A stretch of 46,626 bases of DNA from Colwellia sp. C1TZA3 (GCF_007954265.1 NZ_VOLS01000033.1:1-46626); one strand, 5' to 3'; counted from the first letter of the stretch, positions 8,222-17,036 are shown. Notes: a model not told the origin generated them from the sequence alone. Numbers and translations are program-made.

Positions 8222-8805
8222 ATGCTGACGATACAGAACTTAAACCGATAACCCTGCGCGGGTGATAAAGAGGAGAAGGTGCTTTAACGTTTACTTTTGG
8301 ATTAAGTGCTAATTAAGAAATTTAATAAGCAATAAAGGTGGTGGACGATATTGGGTTTGAACTAATGACTCGGCGCGGGTGATAAAGAGGAGAAGGTGCT
8401 TTAACGTTTACTTTTGGATTAAGTGCTAATTAAGAAATTTAATAAGCAATAAAGGTGGTGGACGATATTGGGTTTGAACTAATGACTCGGCGCGGGTGAT
8501 AAAGAGGAGAAGGTGTTTTAACGTTTACTTTTGGGTTAAGTGTTACCAAAAAATTTAATAAGCAATAAAGATGGTGGACGATACTGGGTTTGAACTAATG
8601 ACTCGGCGCGGGTGATAAAGAGGAGAAGGTGTTTTAACGTTTACTTTTGGATTAAGTGCTAATTAAGAAATTTAATAATAAATAAAAATGGTGGACGATA
8701 TTGGGTTTGAACTAGTGACTTGGCGCGGGTGATAAAGAGGAGAAAGTGCTTTAACGTTTACTTTTGGGTTAAGTGTTAACTAAGAAATTTAATAAGAAAT
8801 AAATA
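8222..8805 (-). repeat. Tandem array of five ~117-bp units, each carrying a tRNA-Val 3' end (rtT-like)
   Basis: Units begin at 8222, 8339, 8456, 8572 and 8689, and the next unit start at 8806 is the first true tRNA-Val. Each unit opens (plus strand) with about 31 bases matching the complement of the tRNA-Val 3' end: CCA, the 3' acceptor strand and the T arm. It then diverges into about 86 bases containing GATAAAGAGGAGAAGGTG and TTTAACGTTTACTTTTGG. The outermost unit (8222) is the most decayed. All three frames of both strands are closed within one unit, so it is not coding. The array lies downstream of the tRNA genes in their direction of transcription. This layout resembles the rtT repeats after E. 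coli tyrT (repeats ending in a tRNA 3' fragment, known from the literature). Function is unknown. Confidence 0.88.
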
Positions 8806-8881
8806 TGGTGGACGATACTGGGCTTGAACCAGTGACCCCCGCCTTGTAAGGGCGGTGCTCTCCCAACTGAGCTAATCGTCC
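8806..8881 (-). tRNA. tRNA-Val (UAC), copy 4 of the operon
   Basis: The 76-base cloverleaf has acceptor GGACGAT / ATCGTCC with an encoded CCA. The anticodon loop is CTTACAA, anticodon TAC, reading valine GUA/GUG. It is the last copy before the rtT-like array. Confidence 0.97.
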
Positions 8882-8912
8882 ATTTTGGTTTTGCTTCTAT
8901 ATGGTATAGAAG

Positions 8913-8988
8913 TGGTGGACGATACTGGGCTTGAACCAGTGACCCCCGCCTTGTAAGGGCGGTGCTCTCCCAACTGAGCTAATCGTCC
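8913..8988 (-). tRNA. tRNA-Val (UAC), copy 3
   Basis: Identical to its neighbours and offset from them by exactly 107 bases. The 31-base spacer containing TTTTGGTTTTGCTTC is also repeated. Confidence 0.97.
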
Positions 8989-9019
8989 ATTTTGGTTTTG
9001 CTTCTATATGGTATAGAAG

Positions 9020-9095
9020 TGGTGGACGATACTGGGCTTGAACCAGTGACCCCCGCCTTGTAAGGGCGGTGCTCTCCCAACTGAGCTAATCGTCC
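9020..9095 (-). tRNA. tRNA-Val (UAC), copy 2
   Basis: Identical 76-base gene with encoded CCA and anticodon TAC, within the 107-bp tandem repeat. Confidence 0.97.
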
Positions 9096-9126
9096 ATTTT
9101 GGTTTTGCTTCTATATGGCATAGAAG

Positions 9127-9202
9127 TGGTGGACGATACTGGGCTTGAACCAGTGACCCCCGCCTTGTAAGGGCGGTGCTCTCCCAACTGAGCTAATCGT
9201 CC
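9127..9202 (-). tRNA. tRNA-Val (UAC), copy 1 (promoter-proximal)
   Basis: First gene of the four-copy operon on the minus strand. It lies just after a strong promoter with a GC-rich discriminator. Anticodon TAC; CCA encoded. Confidence 0.97.
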
Positions 9203-9218
9203 TTCTCTGTGGGGGCGT

Positions 9219-9246
9219 ATTATAGGGAGATCAAAAAAGCTGTCAA
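9219..9246 (-). promoter_or_regulatory. tRNA-Val operon promoter
   Basis: Minus-strand -35 TTGACA (9241-9246) and -10 TATAAT (9219-9224) are both consensus, with a 16-base spacer. The discriminator after the -10 reads ACGCCCCC, GC-rich as in stringently controlled stable-RNA promoters. Strong, growth-rate-linked expression is inferred. Confidence 0.85.
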
Positions 9247-9478
9247 CCAAAACTCAGTAATTATTTATATTTTTTTTAACTATTTAGCTTGAATGCTTTA
9301 AATTTCGACAGACTGGTGGTTTTGTGAACTTTATTTTTATTTATAATCTTAGGTTGTCAGGATATTTAACGCGCTAAAGGTGTATTTCATGCGTGTGCCT
9401 GATAAAATATAGCAACTTTTTTAATAACCTTTGTTTAATTTGCTGATTTAAGCAAATAGATATTTCATTGAGACTTAT

Positions 9479-10891
9479 ATGACTTTAACAACTCGATTCG
9501 CCCCTAGCCCTACGGGATATTTACATGTTGGTGGTGCTCGTACTGCTTTATATAGTTGGCTCTATGCTCAAAAAAATGGCGGTGACTTTATTCTTCGAAT
9601 AGAAGACACCGATATAGAGCGTTCAACACAAGCATCAGTTGACGCTATTATGGACGGCATGAACTGGTTAAACTTACCATGGACTCATGGCCCTTATTTT
9701 CAAACGCAACGCTTTGATCGTTATAAAGAGGTGATTGAGCAACTATTAACATCAGGTAACGCTTATCGTTGTTACAGCACAGCTGAAGAAGTTGACACAA
9801 TGCGTGCCGAGGCTAAAGAGAAAGGTGAAATCGAAAAATATAATGGTTTATGGCGTGAGCGCACGGATTATCCAGAAGATAAACCTTATGCTATTCGTTT
9901 TAAAAACCCACTAGACGGCGACGTCGTAATTAAAGATATGGTTAAAGGTGACATTACCATTAGCAATGAGCAACTTGATGATTTAATCATTGCTCGCTCA
10001 GATGGTACACCGACTTATAACCTAACGGTTGTTGTTGATGATTGGGATATGAAAGTATCTCATGTGGTTCGTGGTGATGACCATATCAGTAATACGCCAA
10101 AACAAATTAATATCTTAAAAGCATTAGGCGCAACCGTACCTGAATATGCTCATATCCCGATGATATTAGGTGATGACGGCAAGCGTTTATCAAAACGTCA
10201 TGGCGCTGTGGGTGTAATGCAATATCGTGATGACGGTTACTTACCAGAAGCACTACTGAACTATTTAGTTCGTTTGGGCTGGTCACATGGCGATAAAGAA
10301 ATTTTTTCACGTGAAGAAATGATTGAGTTATTTGATCTTAAGGATTGTAATCGAGCCGCTTCAGGCTTTAATACTGACAAACTTATTTGGGTTAATCAGC
10401 ATTACATGAAAACACTAGATCCCATTTATGTTGCCTCTCATCTTGCGTGGCATATGAGCGATCAAGGTATCAATGTTGAAAATGGCCCAGCCCTTGAAGA
10501 AATCGTTAAAGTACAAGCGGATAGAGTGAAAACATTAAAAGAAATGGCACAAATCAGCCGATATTTTTATGAGGATTTTACTGAGCTTGATGCTGGCGCG
10601 GTGAAAAAACATTTACGCCCAGTAGTAAAAGCACCCTTGTTGTTAGTCAAAGATAAATTAGCGGCTTTGACTGATTGGTCACCTGCACCTATTCATGCTG
10701 CGATTAATGATACGGCAACAGAGCTGGAAGTAGGCATGGGTAAAGTGGGCATGCCATTGCGCGTTGCTGCCACGGGTGGTGGTAATTCACCTTCTCTGGA
10801 TATTACTTTGGCGTTGTTAGACCAACAAAAGGTTTTGGCTAGAATTGATCAAGCGATTGCTGTGGTTGATGCACGTATTGCTAATGCTTAA
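9479..10891 (+). CDS. gltX: Glutamyl-tRNA synthetase
   Basis: This class I synthetase charges tRNA-Glu. Its 470 residues match the bacterial family. The HIGH-type motif is in [17 protein letters not shown] (residues 8-24) and the KMSKS-type loop is [10 protein letters not shown] (near 238-247). RIEDTD and [12 protein letters not shown] are also present. E. coli GltX carries a zinc site made by cysteines and a histidine around residues 98-127. Here that region reads [10 protein letters not shown] and [10 protein letters not shown], with a single cysteine, so the zinc site is absent, as in many GltX proteins. The ATG at 9479 fits the family start. A terminator follows directly. Confidence 0.97.
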   Translation: MTLTTRFAPSPTGYLHVGGARTALYSWLYAQKNGGDFILRIEDTDIERSTQASVDAIMDGMNWLNLPWTHGPYFQTQRFDRYKEVIEQLLTSGNAYRCYSTAEEVDTMRAEAKEKGEIEKYNGLWRERTDYPEDKPYAIRFKNPLDGDVVIKDMVKGDITISNEQLDDLIIARSDGTPTYNLTVVVDDWDMKVSHVVRGDDHISNTPKQINILKALGATVPEYAHIPMILGDDGKRLSKRHGAVGVMQYRDDGYLPEALLNYLVRLGWSHGDKEIFSREEMIELFDLKDCNRAASGFNTDKLIWVNQHYMKTLDPIYVASHLAWHMSDQGINVENGPALEEIVKVQADRVKTLKEMAQISRYFYEDFTELDAGAVKKHLRPVVKAPLLLVKDKLAALTDWSPAPIHAAINDTATELEVGMGKVGMPLRVAATGGGNSPSLDITLALLDQQKVLARIDQAIAVVDARIANA

Positions 10892-10925
10892 CGTTAAAGT
10901 GTTTTAAAAATTTAGACAAACAAGC

Positions 10926-10948
10926 GCCAGCTTAATTGCTGGCTTTTT
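10926..10948 (+). terminator. Intrinsic terminator of gltX
   Basis: Six-bp stem GCCAGC / GCTGGC with loop TTAATT, then TTTTT. It starts 34 bases after the gltX stop. Confidence 0.85.
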
Positions 10949-10962
10949 ATGCTTAGGATTTT

Positions 10963-11121
10963 ATACCAATCCCATTAAGTTATTGCTCACTTGTACTAGT
11001 TAAAATAGCTCAAGGCTGTGTTGCTCTCACTCCCAATAGCCAGCTATTGCTCAATCGAGCGCCTTACCTTGAATTATTTTTCCTGCGCACAACAAGATCA
11101 CAAACTTAATGGAACTGGTAT
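10963..11121 (+). repeat. Foldback repeat family A, full copy (159 bp)
   Basis: Ends ATACCAATCCC and GGAACTGGTAT as in the other copies. It is inserted 14 bases past the gltX terminator. Confidence 0.93.
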
Positions 11122-11170
11122 TAGATACTTTTGATGGTTAAGAAGTTTTAGGAATTTAAGCGACTTTAGA

Positions 11171-11261
11171 ACTTTAAGGGATTTTAGCACCGAGGACACC
11201 GAGGCGCTGTGCGCTTCACTGAGAAGTGATTAGTGAAAGTGATTTTTTTGTTGAACCTTTA
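11171..11261 (+). repeat. 91-bp direct repeat, copy 1
   Basis: The segment contains ACCGAGGACACCGAGGCGCT and GTGATTTTTTTGTTG, and is repeated with about ten changes at 11530-11620. Between the two copies lie AT-rich, partly inverted stretches (for example CTCATTCTTTTCTT near 11292 and AAGAAAAGAATGAG near 11358) but no gene. Confidence 0.8.
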
Positions 11262-11529
11262 GATTAATGTTTTGCTTTTCCTCATTCAGTCCTCATTCTT
11301 TTCTTTCTGTGAATGTTTTTCTGTGAATTTTTTTAAGATTTACAGGGAGGAAAGAATAAGAAAAGAATGAGTAAGTACTGAAAGAATTTAATGCAGGTAA
11401 ATTTATATTGGCTAAGACATTACCTTAATATTTTTGCTTTTCTCTGTGTGGACGAAGTCTCTCTGTGCCCTCGGTGGTGAATGTTTTTTTGTTTTATCGC
11501 TTTTGGTTTTGTATGAGAGTGAGTTAAGA

Positions 11530-11620
11530 GCTTTAAGAGATTTTACCACTGAGGACACCGAGGCGCTGCGCGTTTCAATGAGAAGTGATTAATGAAAGTG
11601 ATTTTTTTGTTGGACCTTTA
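11530..11620 (+). repeat. 91-bp direct repeat, copy 2
   Basis: Second copy of the repeat at 11171-11261, in the same orientation, ending just before the fabA terminator. No gene is seen in 11122-11719. Confidence 0.8.
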
Positions 11621-11662
11621 CTTTACTATTTTTGTTTTTTTCTGTGTTTAAATTTTAAATTT

Positions 11663-11691
11663 AGAGAGCCAGTCTAATTGACGGGCTCTCT
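11663..11691 (-). terminator. Probable fabA terminator
   Basis: AGAGAGCC and GGCTCTCT form a stem with a partly paired 13-base middle. On the minus strand it is followed by an AT-rich run (AAATTTAAAATTT) rather than a clean T tract, so it is probably a moderate terminator. Confidence 0.55.
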
Positions 11692-11719
11692 AGTACTGCA
11701 GTATTTATCAAATACTAAA

Positions 11720-12235
11720 TTAAAACTTAGTGGTATCTGTAAATAAACCTACTTTTAAATCTTTTGCTGTGTAGATCACACGACCATCAACAGCAACGGT
11801 ACCGTCAGCAATACCCATAAATAATTTACGCTTAATAACGCGTTTTAAGGTGATTGTGTAAGTGACTTTTTTCGCTGTTGGCAGAATTTGTCCGGTAAAC
11901 TTGACTTCTCCGACACCTAAAGCTCTGCCATGACCTGGACCACCTGACCATGCTAAGAAAAACCCAGTTAATTGCCACATAGCGTCTAAGCCAAGACAAC
12001 CTGGCATAACAGGGTCACCTTTAAAGTGACAATTAAAAAACCAAAGGTCTGGGTTTATGTCTAATTCGGCGATAATTTCGCCTTTGCCATGCTCGCCACC
12101 ATCATCATTGATGCTAACAATTCTATCCATCATTAACATGTTGTCAGAGGGTAACTGGCTGTTGCCAGGACCAAACATTTCACCAGTACCTGCTTTTACT
12201 AGGTCTTCTTTTGAGAACGAATTTTGTTGTTCCAT
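11720..12235 (-). CDS. fabA: 3-hydroxydecanoyl-ACP dehydratase/isomerase FabA
   Basis: At 171 residues this matches E. coli FabA (172). It dehydrates 3-hydroxyacyl-ACP and isomerises trans-2- to cis-3-decenoyl-ACP, the branch point for anaerobic unsaturated fatty acids. The catalytic pair is visible: His70 in [15 protein letters not shown] and Asp84 in GLDAMWQ. The hot-dog-fold end [11 protein letters not shown] is present. The ATG at 12235 gives the expected N-terminus. FabB is not adjacent. No regulator site was assigned in the 178-base gap to the next, divergently transcribed gene. Confidence 0.97.
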   Translation of the reverse strand: MEQQNSFSKEDLVKAGTGEMFGPGNSQLPSDNMLMMDRIVSINDDGGEHGKGEIIAELDINPDLWFFNCHFKGDPVMPGCLGLDAMWQLTGFFLAWSGGPGHGRALGVGEVKFTGQILPTAKKVTYTITLKRVIKRKLFMGIADGTVAVDGRVIYTAKDLKVGLFTDTTKF

Positions 12236-12413
12236 GAGATCACTTATAGATTTATTGATAATTTCAAAAACGTTACTTTAGCTAACACTTGTACGCTAAA
12301 CAACTCCGAACAGTTAAATAAATTTATATATGACTTAACAAATTCAAAATAATTTGTAAGAATTGGTTAGTTATAACAACTAATATTTTAAACGTTTAAT
12401 AGGTAAGGTATTG

Positions 12414-12668
12414 ATGGATATAAAAAAGAAAGCATTAACTAATGCTGAAAAACAAAAGCGTTATCGTGAACGACAAAAAGATCGCGGTAAAAAAGAAATG
12501 CGGGGTTATCTGTCACCAGAAGCGCAAGAATGTTACGAGTTGATTGTCCAGCAAACAAAATGGAATGACAGTATTATTTTAAGTAATGCGCTGCGTTTGA
12601 CTTACGCAGCATATAAAAATGGCCAAATTGGTTTGCTAAATAACTGGCTAAATAAAAACGAGCTATAA
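12414..12668 (+). CDS. Small basic hypothetical protein
   Basis: The 84-residue protein has a strongly basic, helical first third (KQKRYRERQKDRGKKEMRG) followed by SPEAQECYELIVQQTKWNDS and a hydrophobic helix. Similar short proteins of the form A-E-K-Q-K-R-Y-R-x-R are seen in plasmid/phage-like and Alteromonadales genomes. They look like DNA- or RNA-binding factors, but this one cannot be named. The ATG at 12414 is preferred over an in-frame TTG one codon earlier because AGGTAAGG lies just upstream. It is divergent from fabA and 138 bases ahead of uvrY. Confidence 0.65.
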   Translation: MDIKKKALTNAEKQKRYRERQKDRGKKEMRGYLSPEAQECYELIVQQTKWNDSIILSNALRLTYAAYKNGQIGLLNNWLNKNEL

Positions 12669-12805
12669 TCATGGCTTAAACAACACTGATTGAGGAAAAA
12701 AATTAGAAAAAAAGCAAGAATTTATATTGTGTTAGAGACCAATTCTCTATATTATTTTTATTAATTCTGATGCTTTTTATAAAGTAAAAATAAGGTGATT
12801 TTCCG

Positions 12806-13450
12806 TTGATAAATGTTTTGTTAGTTGATGACCATGAGTTGGTTCGTACTGGAATACGAAAAATCCTAGACGAAGTAAAAGGACTTAAGGTGATTGGTGA
12901 AGCTAAAACAGGCGAGGAAGCCGTGCAATTTTGTCGTAAAGTTGAGCCTAATGTTGTTCTTATGGACATGAACATGCCAGGTATTGGCGGTTTGGAAGCG
13001 ACGAAAAAAATTATTCGTTATGCGCCTGATGTCAAAGTTATCGTTTTAACGGTTTATTGCACTGACCCGATTCCGACCAAAGTGATGCAAATTGGTGCGG
13101 CAGGTTATCTGACGAAAGGTGCTGGTCCTGATGAAATGATCAATGCAATTCGTGCCGTAAATAGTGGTCAACGCTACATAACACCAGAGATTGCCCAGCA
13201 AATGGCGTTAAGCCAATTTAAATCCCCAGATGAAAATCCTTTCAGTAGTTTGTCTGAACGTGAATTGCAAATCATGTTGATGATTACGCGTGGTGAAAAA
13301 GTACCTGATATCTCACAACAATTAGTGCTAAGTACTAAAACCATTAACAGCTATCGCTATCGTATGTTCGATAAGCTCAATGTCGGTAACGATGTTGAAC
13401 TAACACATTTGGCTATTCGCCACGGTATGCTAAAAACTGAAGTGCTATAG
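12806..13450 (+). CDS. uvrY: Response regulator UvrY/GacA (BarA-UvrY two-component system)
   Basis: The 214-residue protein consists of a receiver domain and a LuxR-type helix-turn-helix. The acidic pocket is D8-D9 and the phosphoacceptor is Asp54 in VVLMDMNMPG. The HTH covers about residues 147-205 (SLSERELQIMLMITRGEKV, STKTINSYRYRMFDKLNVG). Family members activate csrB/csrC-type small RNAs and so control the Csr system. The start is TTG (MINVL), preceded by TAAGGTG. The MINVLLVDDHELVR start is the family start, so the TTG is convincing. It is followed two bases later by uvrC, the conserved uvrY-uvrC operon. Confidence 0.95.
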   Translation: MINVLLVDDHELVRTGIRKILDEVKGLKVIGEAKTGEEAVQFCRKVEPNVVLMDMNMPGIGGLEATKKIIRYAPDVKVIVLTVYCTDPIPTKVMQIGAAGYLTKGAGPDEMINAIRAVNSGQRYITPEIAQQMALSQFKSPDENPFSSLSERELQIMLMITRGEKVPDISQQLVLSTKTINSYRYRMFDKLNVGNDVELTHLAIRHGMLKTEVL

Positions 13451-13452
13451 CA

Positions 13453-15306
13453 TTGTCTGATAATATCTTATCGAATGGTGAAAGCTCATTTGATCATAAA
13501 GCCTTCCTAGCGGCAGTTTCTGAACAAGCTGGGGTTTATCGCATGTACAACATAGCCCAAACAGTGATCTATGTTGGTAAAGCTAAGCAGCTAAAAAAAC
13601 GCTTAGCGAGTTATTTTCGCAAAGATGTCGGCAGTAATAAAACTCGCGCACTGGTTAAACAAATTTCTGCTATTGACGTTACCGTAACCCATACGGAAGG
13701 TGAAGCGCTGATCCTTGAAAATAATTATATTAAGAAGTACCAGCCAAAATATAATATTTTACTGCGCGACGACAAAACCTATCCCTATTTACTGATCACC
13801 GATCACAAACACCCAAAATTAGGTTTACACCGCGGCGGGAAAAAAGTTAAAGGCGATTACTTTGGCCCATACCCAACGGTAGGTGCTGTCTGGGAGAGTT
13901 TACGCTTAATGCAAAAACTTTTCCCACTAAGACAGTGCGAAGACAGTTACTATCGCGCCCGAAGTCGACCATGCTTACAGCATCAGTTAGGCCGATGTTC
14001 AGCACCTTGTGTAGATAAAATATCGCCAACAGATTATCAAAAGCAAGTGCAGCTAGCTAAATTGTTTCTCAAGGGCAAAAGCTCGATTGTGATTGAACAT
14101 CTAGTCGAGAATATGGAAAACGCCAGTAAAACGCTCAATTTTGAACATGCGGCAAAATACCGAGACCAAATCGCGACCTTAAGAAAAGTTCAGCAGCAGC
14201 AGTTTGTCAGTGGCTCTGCCGCAGAAATGGATGTTATCGGGCTTCATCGTCATAAGTCTCAAGCTTGTATTCACCTATTATTTGTTAGAGAGCATAAAAT
14301 ATTAGGCAGTAAAAGTTATTTCCCCACCGTGCCTGTCGATACTAGTGATGCCGAAATAATGGCTGCTTTTATCAGCCAACATTATATTGGTAATGAACTT
14401 AACTTAGGCGCTATCCCAAAAGAAATTATTATCCCTGAGGCCATTGACAACCAACAAGACATCGTTCAGGTCATCAGTGCCCAAGCAGAGCATGATGTAA
14501 AAATATCGCATAATGTTCGCACCGAGCGCGCGCAATACCTTAAATTAGCGTGTACAAATGCTGCAACGGCTTTAATGACGAAAAATTCTCATAAAGAATC
14601 AATGCAGGCAAGATTCGTCGCATTAAATGAAGTGTTTGAATTAACCAATGGCATATCACGGATTGAATGTTTTGACATTAGCCACACTATGGGACAACAA
14701 ACCGTCGCGTCAAATGTGGTGTTTAATCAAGAAGGGCCATTAAAAAGTGACTATCGGCGTTACAACGTGCATGGCATCACGCCAGGTGATGACTACGCCG
14801 CCATGGCATTTGCTTTAGACAAACGCTATAGCAAAGTAACCAGTGAAGAAAAAATGCCTGACATTATTTTTATCGATGGCGGTAAAGGGCAGTTAGCAAA
14901 AGCAGAAGATTTTTTTGCTGGCGTAGATAAAGTAAAAACACCATTGTTGGTCGGGGTTGCTAAAGGTGAGTCAAGAAAACCGGGGTTAGAAACCTTAATA
15001 TTAGCCGGTAGTCATCAACTAATATCTTTACCGGCCACCTCACCGGCGCTGCATCTGGTACAACATATACGAGATGAGTCGCATCGGTTCGCCATCACGG
15101 GACACCGAGCAAAACGACAAAAAGCCAGTAAAAAATCAACATTAGAAGATATTCCAGGAATAGGGGCTAAGAAAAGACAAGCACTGTTGCAATATTTAGG
15201 TGGCTTACAAGAAGTATTAAAGGCAGATAGAGCCACGCTAGAAAAAGTGCCGGGTATCAGTAAATTATTGGCAGAAAATATTTATAACGCCTTGCATGAC
15301 AATTAA
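13453..15306 (+). CDS. uvrC: Excinuclease ABC subunit C
   Basis: This protein makes the dual incisions in nucleotide excision repair with UvrA and UvrB. Its 617 residues match E. coli (610). The order is a GIY-YIG nuclease (GVYRMYNIAQTVIYVGKAKQ, residues about 26-46), an RSRPCLQHQLGRCSAPC cysteine region, a UVR motif (HAAKYRDQIATLRKV) that binds UvrB, an RNase H-like C-terminal nuclease (ECFDISHTMGQQTVAS, IDGGKGQL, HIRDESHRFAI) and a paired HhH domain (LEDIPGIGAKKRQALL, LEKVPGISKLLAENI). The start is TTG, only two bases after the uvrY stop. The first in-frame ATG lies too far inside the GIY-YIG domain. Confidence 0.96.
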   Translation: MSDNILSNGESSFDHKAFLAAVSEQAGVYRMYNIAQTVIYVGKAKQLKKRLASYFRKDVGSNKTRALVKQISAIDVTVTHTEGEALILENNYIKKYQPKYNILLRDDKTYPYLLITDHKHPKLGLHRGGKKVKGDYFGPYPTVGAVWESLRLMQKLFPLRQCEDSYYRARSRPCLQHQLGRCSAPCVDKISPTDYQKQVQLAKLFLKGKSSIVIEHLVENMENASKTLNFEHAAKYRDQIATLRKVQQQQFVSGSAAEMDVIGLHRHKSQACIHLLFVREHKILGSKSYFPTVPVDTSDAEIMAAFISQHYIGNELNLGAIPKEIIIPEAIDNQQDIVQVISAQAEHDVKISHNVRTERAQYLKLACTNAATALMTKNSHKESMQARFVALNEVFELTNGISRIECFDISHTMGQQTVASNVVFNQEGPLKSDYRRYNVHGITPGDDYAAMAFALDKRYSKVTSEEKMPDIIFIDGGKGQLAKAEDFFAGVDKVKTPLLVGVAKGESRKPGLETLILAGSHQLISLPATSPALHLVQHIRDESHRFAITGHRAKRQKASKKSTLEDIPGIGAKKRQALLQYLGGLQEVLKADRATLEKVPGISKLLAENIYNALHDN

Positions 15307-15380
15307 CTCACAATCTGTGTAAAATGTCTTTTACTTCGATGCAATTTTAATTAGTTAACGATAAGAATATAAGACATATT

Positions 15381-15965
15381 ATGTGGACAATCCCCAACCA
15401 AATTACTTTATTTAGAATTGTTTTAATCCCGGTTTTTATCGTGGTGTTTTATTTACCGGTGTCATGGAACCATTTTGGTGCCTTTGTTGTTTTTTGGTTT
15501 GCCGCTGTTAGTGACGCCCTTGATGGTTATTTAGCAAGAAAACTTAATCAATCATCTGCTTTTGGTGCTTTTATTGACCCCGTTGCTGACAAGTTAATGG
15601 TGGTTGCTGCGCTAGTGATTTTGATTCAAGACTTACAAGTTTGGTGGATATCGATATCAGCAATATTAATGATTGCGCGCGAAATATTTATTAGTGCTTT
15701 ACGTGAGTTTATGTCTTCACGGGGTAAAAGAGAAATAATAGCTGTTTCACAAATGGGTAAATATAAAACTGCCACGCAAATGTTAGGAATTATGGGATTA
15801 ATTTGGTATCCAACTTATGATATCCCATTAATTTTATTTGAATTTCCACATGAAATACTGCTTTTTGCGGCTTTTAGTTTTTATGCTATCGCCACTGTGC
15901 TTACTTTTTGGTCAATGGTGATTTATTTTAAAGCCGCTTGGCCAGAGCTAAGTAAGTTAAACTAG
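15381..15965 (+). CDS. pgsA: CDP-diacylglycerol-glycerol-3-phosphate phosphatidyltransferase
   Basis: This inner-membrane enzyme makes phosphatidylglycerol phosphate from CDP-diacylglycerol and glycerol 3-phosphate. Its 194 residues match the family (E. coli 182). The CDP-alcohol phosphotransferase signature is complete near residues 45-72: SDALDGYLARKLNQ, then FGAFIDPVADK, matching D-x2-D-G-x2-A-R-x8-G-x3-D-x3-D. About five membrane segments are visible. It lies 74 bases after uvrC and before the tRNA cluster, the same order as in other gammaproteobacteria. Confidence 0.95.
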   Translation: MWTIPNQITLFRIVLIPVFIVVFYLPVSWNHFGAFVVFWFAAVSDALDGYLARKLNQSSAFGAFIDPVADKLMVVAALVILIQDLQVWWISISAILMIAREIFISALREFMSSRGKREIIAVSQMGKYKTATQMLGIMGLIWYPTYDIPLILFEFPHEILLFAAFSFYAIATVLTFWSMVIYFKAAWPELSKLN

Positions 15966-16034
15966 CTGTTTTTAGTTAAAAAAACACCATATTAGTCGCT
16001 TTTTGAGCAGTCAAAATAAAATTGATATTAAAGG

Positions 16035-16063
16035 GTTGACTCATAAATTTTTCAATGTAGAAT
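16035..16063 (+). promoter_or_regulatory. Promoter of the Gly-Cys-Leu tRNA cluster
   Basis: TTGACT (16035-16040) and TAGAAT (16058-16063) are separated by 17 bases. GCGTTTCC follows as a fairly GC-rich discriminator. The first tRNA starts 33 bases downstream of the -10. Confidence 0.75.
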
Positions 16064-16096
16064 GCGTTTCCAGTTGACAGGGAGTCAGCAGATGAA

Positions 16097-16172
16097 GCGG
16101 CTGTAGCTCAGCTGGTAGAGCATCACGTTGCCAACGTGAATGTCACGAGTTCGAGTCTCGTCAGCCGCTCCA
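16097..16172 (+). tRNA. tRNA-Gly (GCC), copy 1
   Basis: Acceptor GCGGCTG / CAGCCGC, anticodon GCC in TTGCCAA, T arm GAGTTCGAGTCTC, encoded CCA. 76 bases. Confidence 0.97.
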
Positions 16173-16242
16173 ATTTCTCTTTAAGAGAAAATATAGGGAA
16201 TACTATCTACTGGTAGTGAATGAAAGTAGTGTTGATGTAATT

Positions 16243-16316
16243 GGCGGGTTGGCAGAGTGGCTATGCAGCGGATTGCAAATCCGTGTACCTCGGTTCGACT
16301 CCGGGACCCGCCTCCA
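16243..16316 (+). tRNA. tRNA-Cys (GCA)
   Basis: Acceptor GGCGGGT / ACCCGCC, anticodon GCA in GATTGCAAATC, encoded CCA. 74 bases. It is the single Cys tRNA of the cluster. Confidence 0.97.
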
Positions 16317-16320
16317 CATT

Positions 16321-16407
16321 GCCCGAGTGGTGGAATTGGTAGACACAAGGGATTTAAAATCCCTCGCTTGTAAGAGTGTGCCGGTTCAAGTCCGGCCTCG
16401 GGTACCA
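16321..16407 (+). tRNA. tRNA-Leu (UAA), copy 1
   Basis: An 87-base class II tRNA with a long variable arm and anticodon TAA in GGATTTAAAATCC. The 3' end is GGGTACCA. It lies four bases after tRNA-Cys. Confidence 0.97.
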
Positions 16408-16472
16408 TTTCATTAGTGCAGTAATGGTATAAATACATATTGACGTATGTATGGATTAAATTTAAAAATGAA

Positions 16473-16548
16473 GCGGCTGTAGCTCAGCTGGTAGAGCATC
16501 ACGTTGCCAACGTGAATGTCACGAGTTCGAGTCTCGTCAGCCGCTCCA
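16473..16548 (+). tRNA. tRNA-Gly (GCC), copy 2
   Basis: Identical to copy 1 over all 76 bases, with anticodon GCC and encoded CCA. Confidence 0.97.
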
Positions 16549-16625
16549 AATTTTAAATAAGTTAAAAATCTTAATTTTTGTTATAAGCTTTTATTCTAGG
16601 CTTTATTATAAATTAGGAACATGAA

Positions 16626-16701
16626 GCGGCTGTAGCTCAGCTGGTAGAGCATCACGTTGCCAACGTGAATGTCACGAGTTCGAGTCTCGTCAGCCGCTCC
16701 A
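16626..16701 (+). tRNA. tRNA-Gly (GCC), copy 3
   Basis: Identical to copies 1 and 2. It is followed by the spacer that precedes each extra tRNA-Leu (GATAGTTTACTATCAAAGTA). Confidence 0.97.
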
Positions 16702-16760
16702 AAAACGATAGTTTACTATCAAAGTAGGGTCCCAATCTTTACTATAAAAATACTCTCGTT

Positions 16761-16847
16761 GCCCGAGTGGTGGAATTGGTAGACACAAGGGATTTAAAAT
16801 CCCTCGCTTGTAAGAGTGTGCCGGTTCAAGTCCGGCCTCGGGTACCA
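16761..16847 (+). tRNA. tRNA-Leu (UAA), copy 2
   Basis: Identical to tRNA-Leu copy 1, anticodon TAA, 87 bases with encoded CCA. Confidence 0.97.
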
Positions 16848-16900
16848 TTATTGATTAACGTCAGTTAGATGTATTATATTATAAAGTAAAGTAATTCGAA

Positions 16901-16976
16901 GCGGCTGTAGCTCAGCTGGTAGAGCATCACGTTGCCAACGTGAATGTCACGAGTTCGAGTCTCGTCAGCCGCTCCA
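16901..16976 (+). tRNA. tRNA-Gly (GCC), copy 4
   Basis: Identical 76-base tRNA-Gly. Its downstream spacer nearly repeats the one after copy 3, which points to duplication of a Gly-Leu unit. Confidence 0.97.
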
Positions 16977-17036
16977 AATCTGATAGTTTACTATCAAAGT
17001 AGGGTTCCAATCTCTACTATAAAAAAAGCTCTCGTT

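Noticed and set aside
8222-8805. CRISPR array
   Set aside because: The units are contiguous ~117-bp repeats without unique spacers and carry tRNA 3' ends; no cas gene is near.
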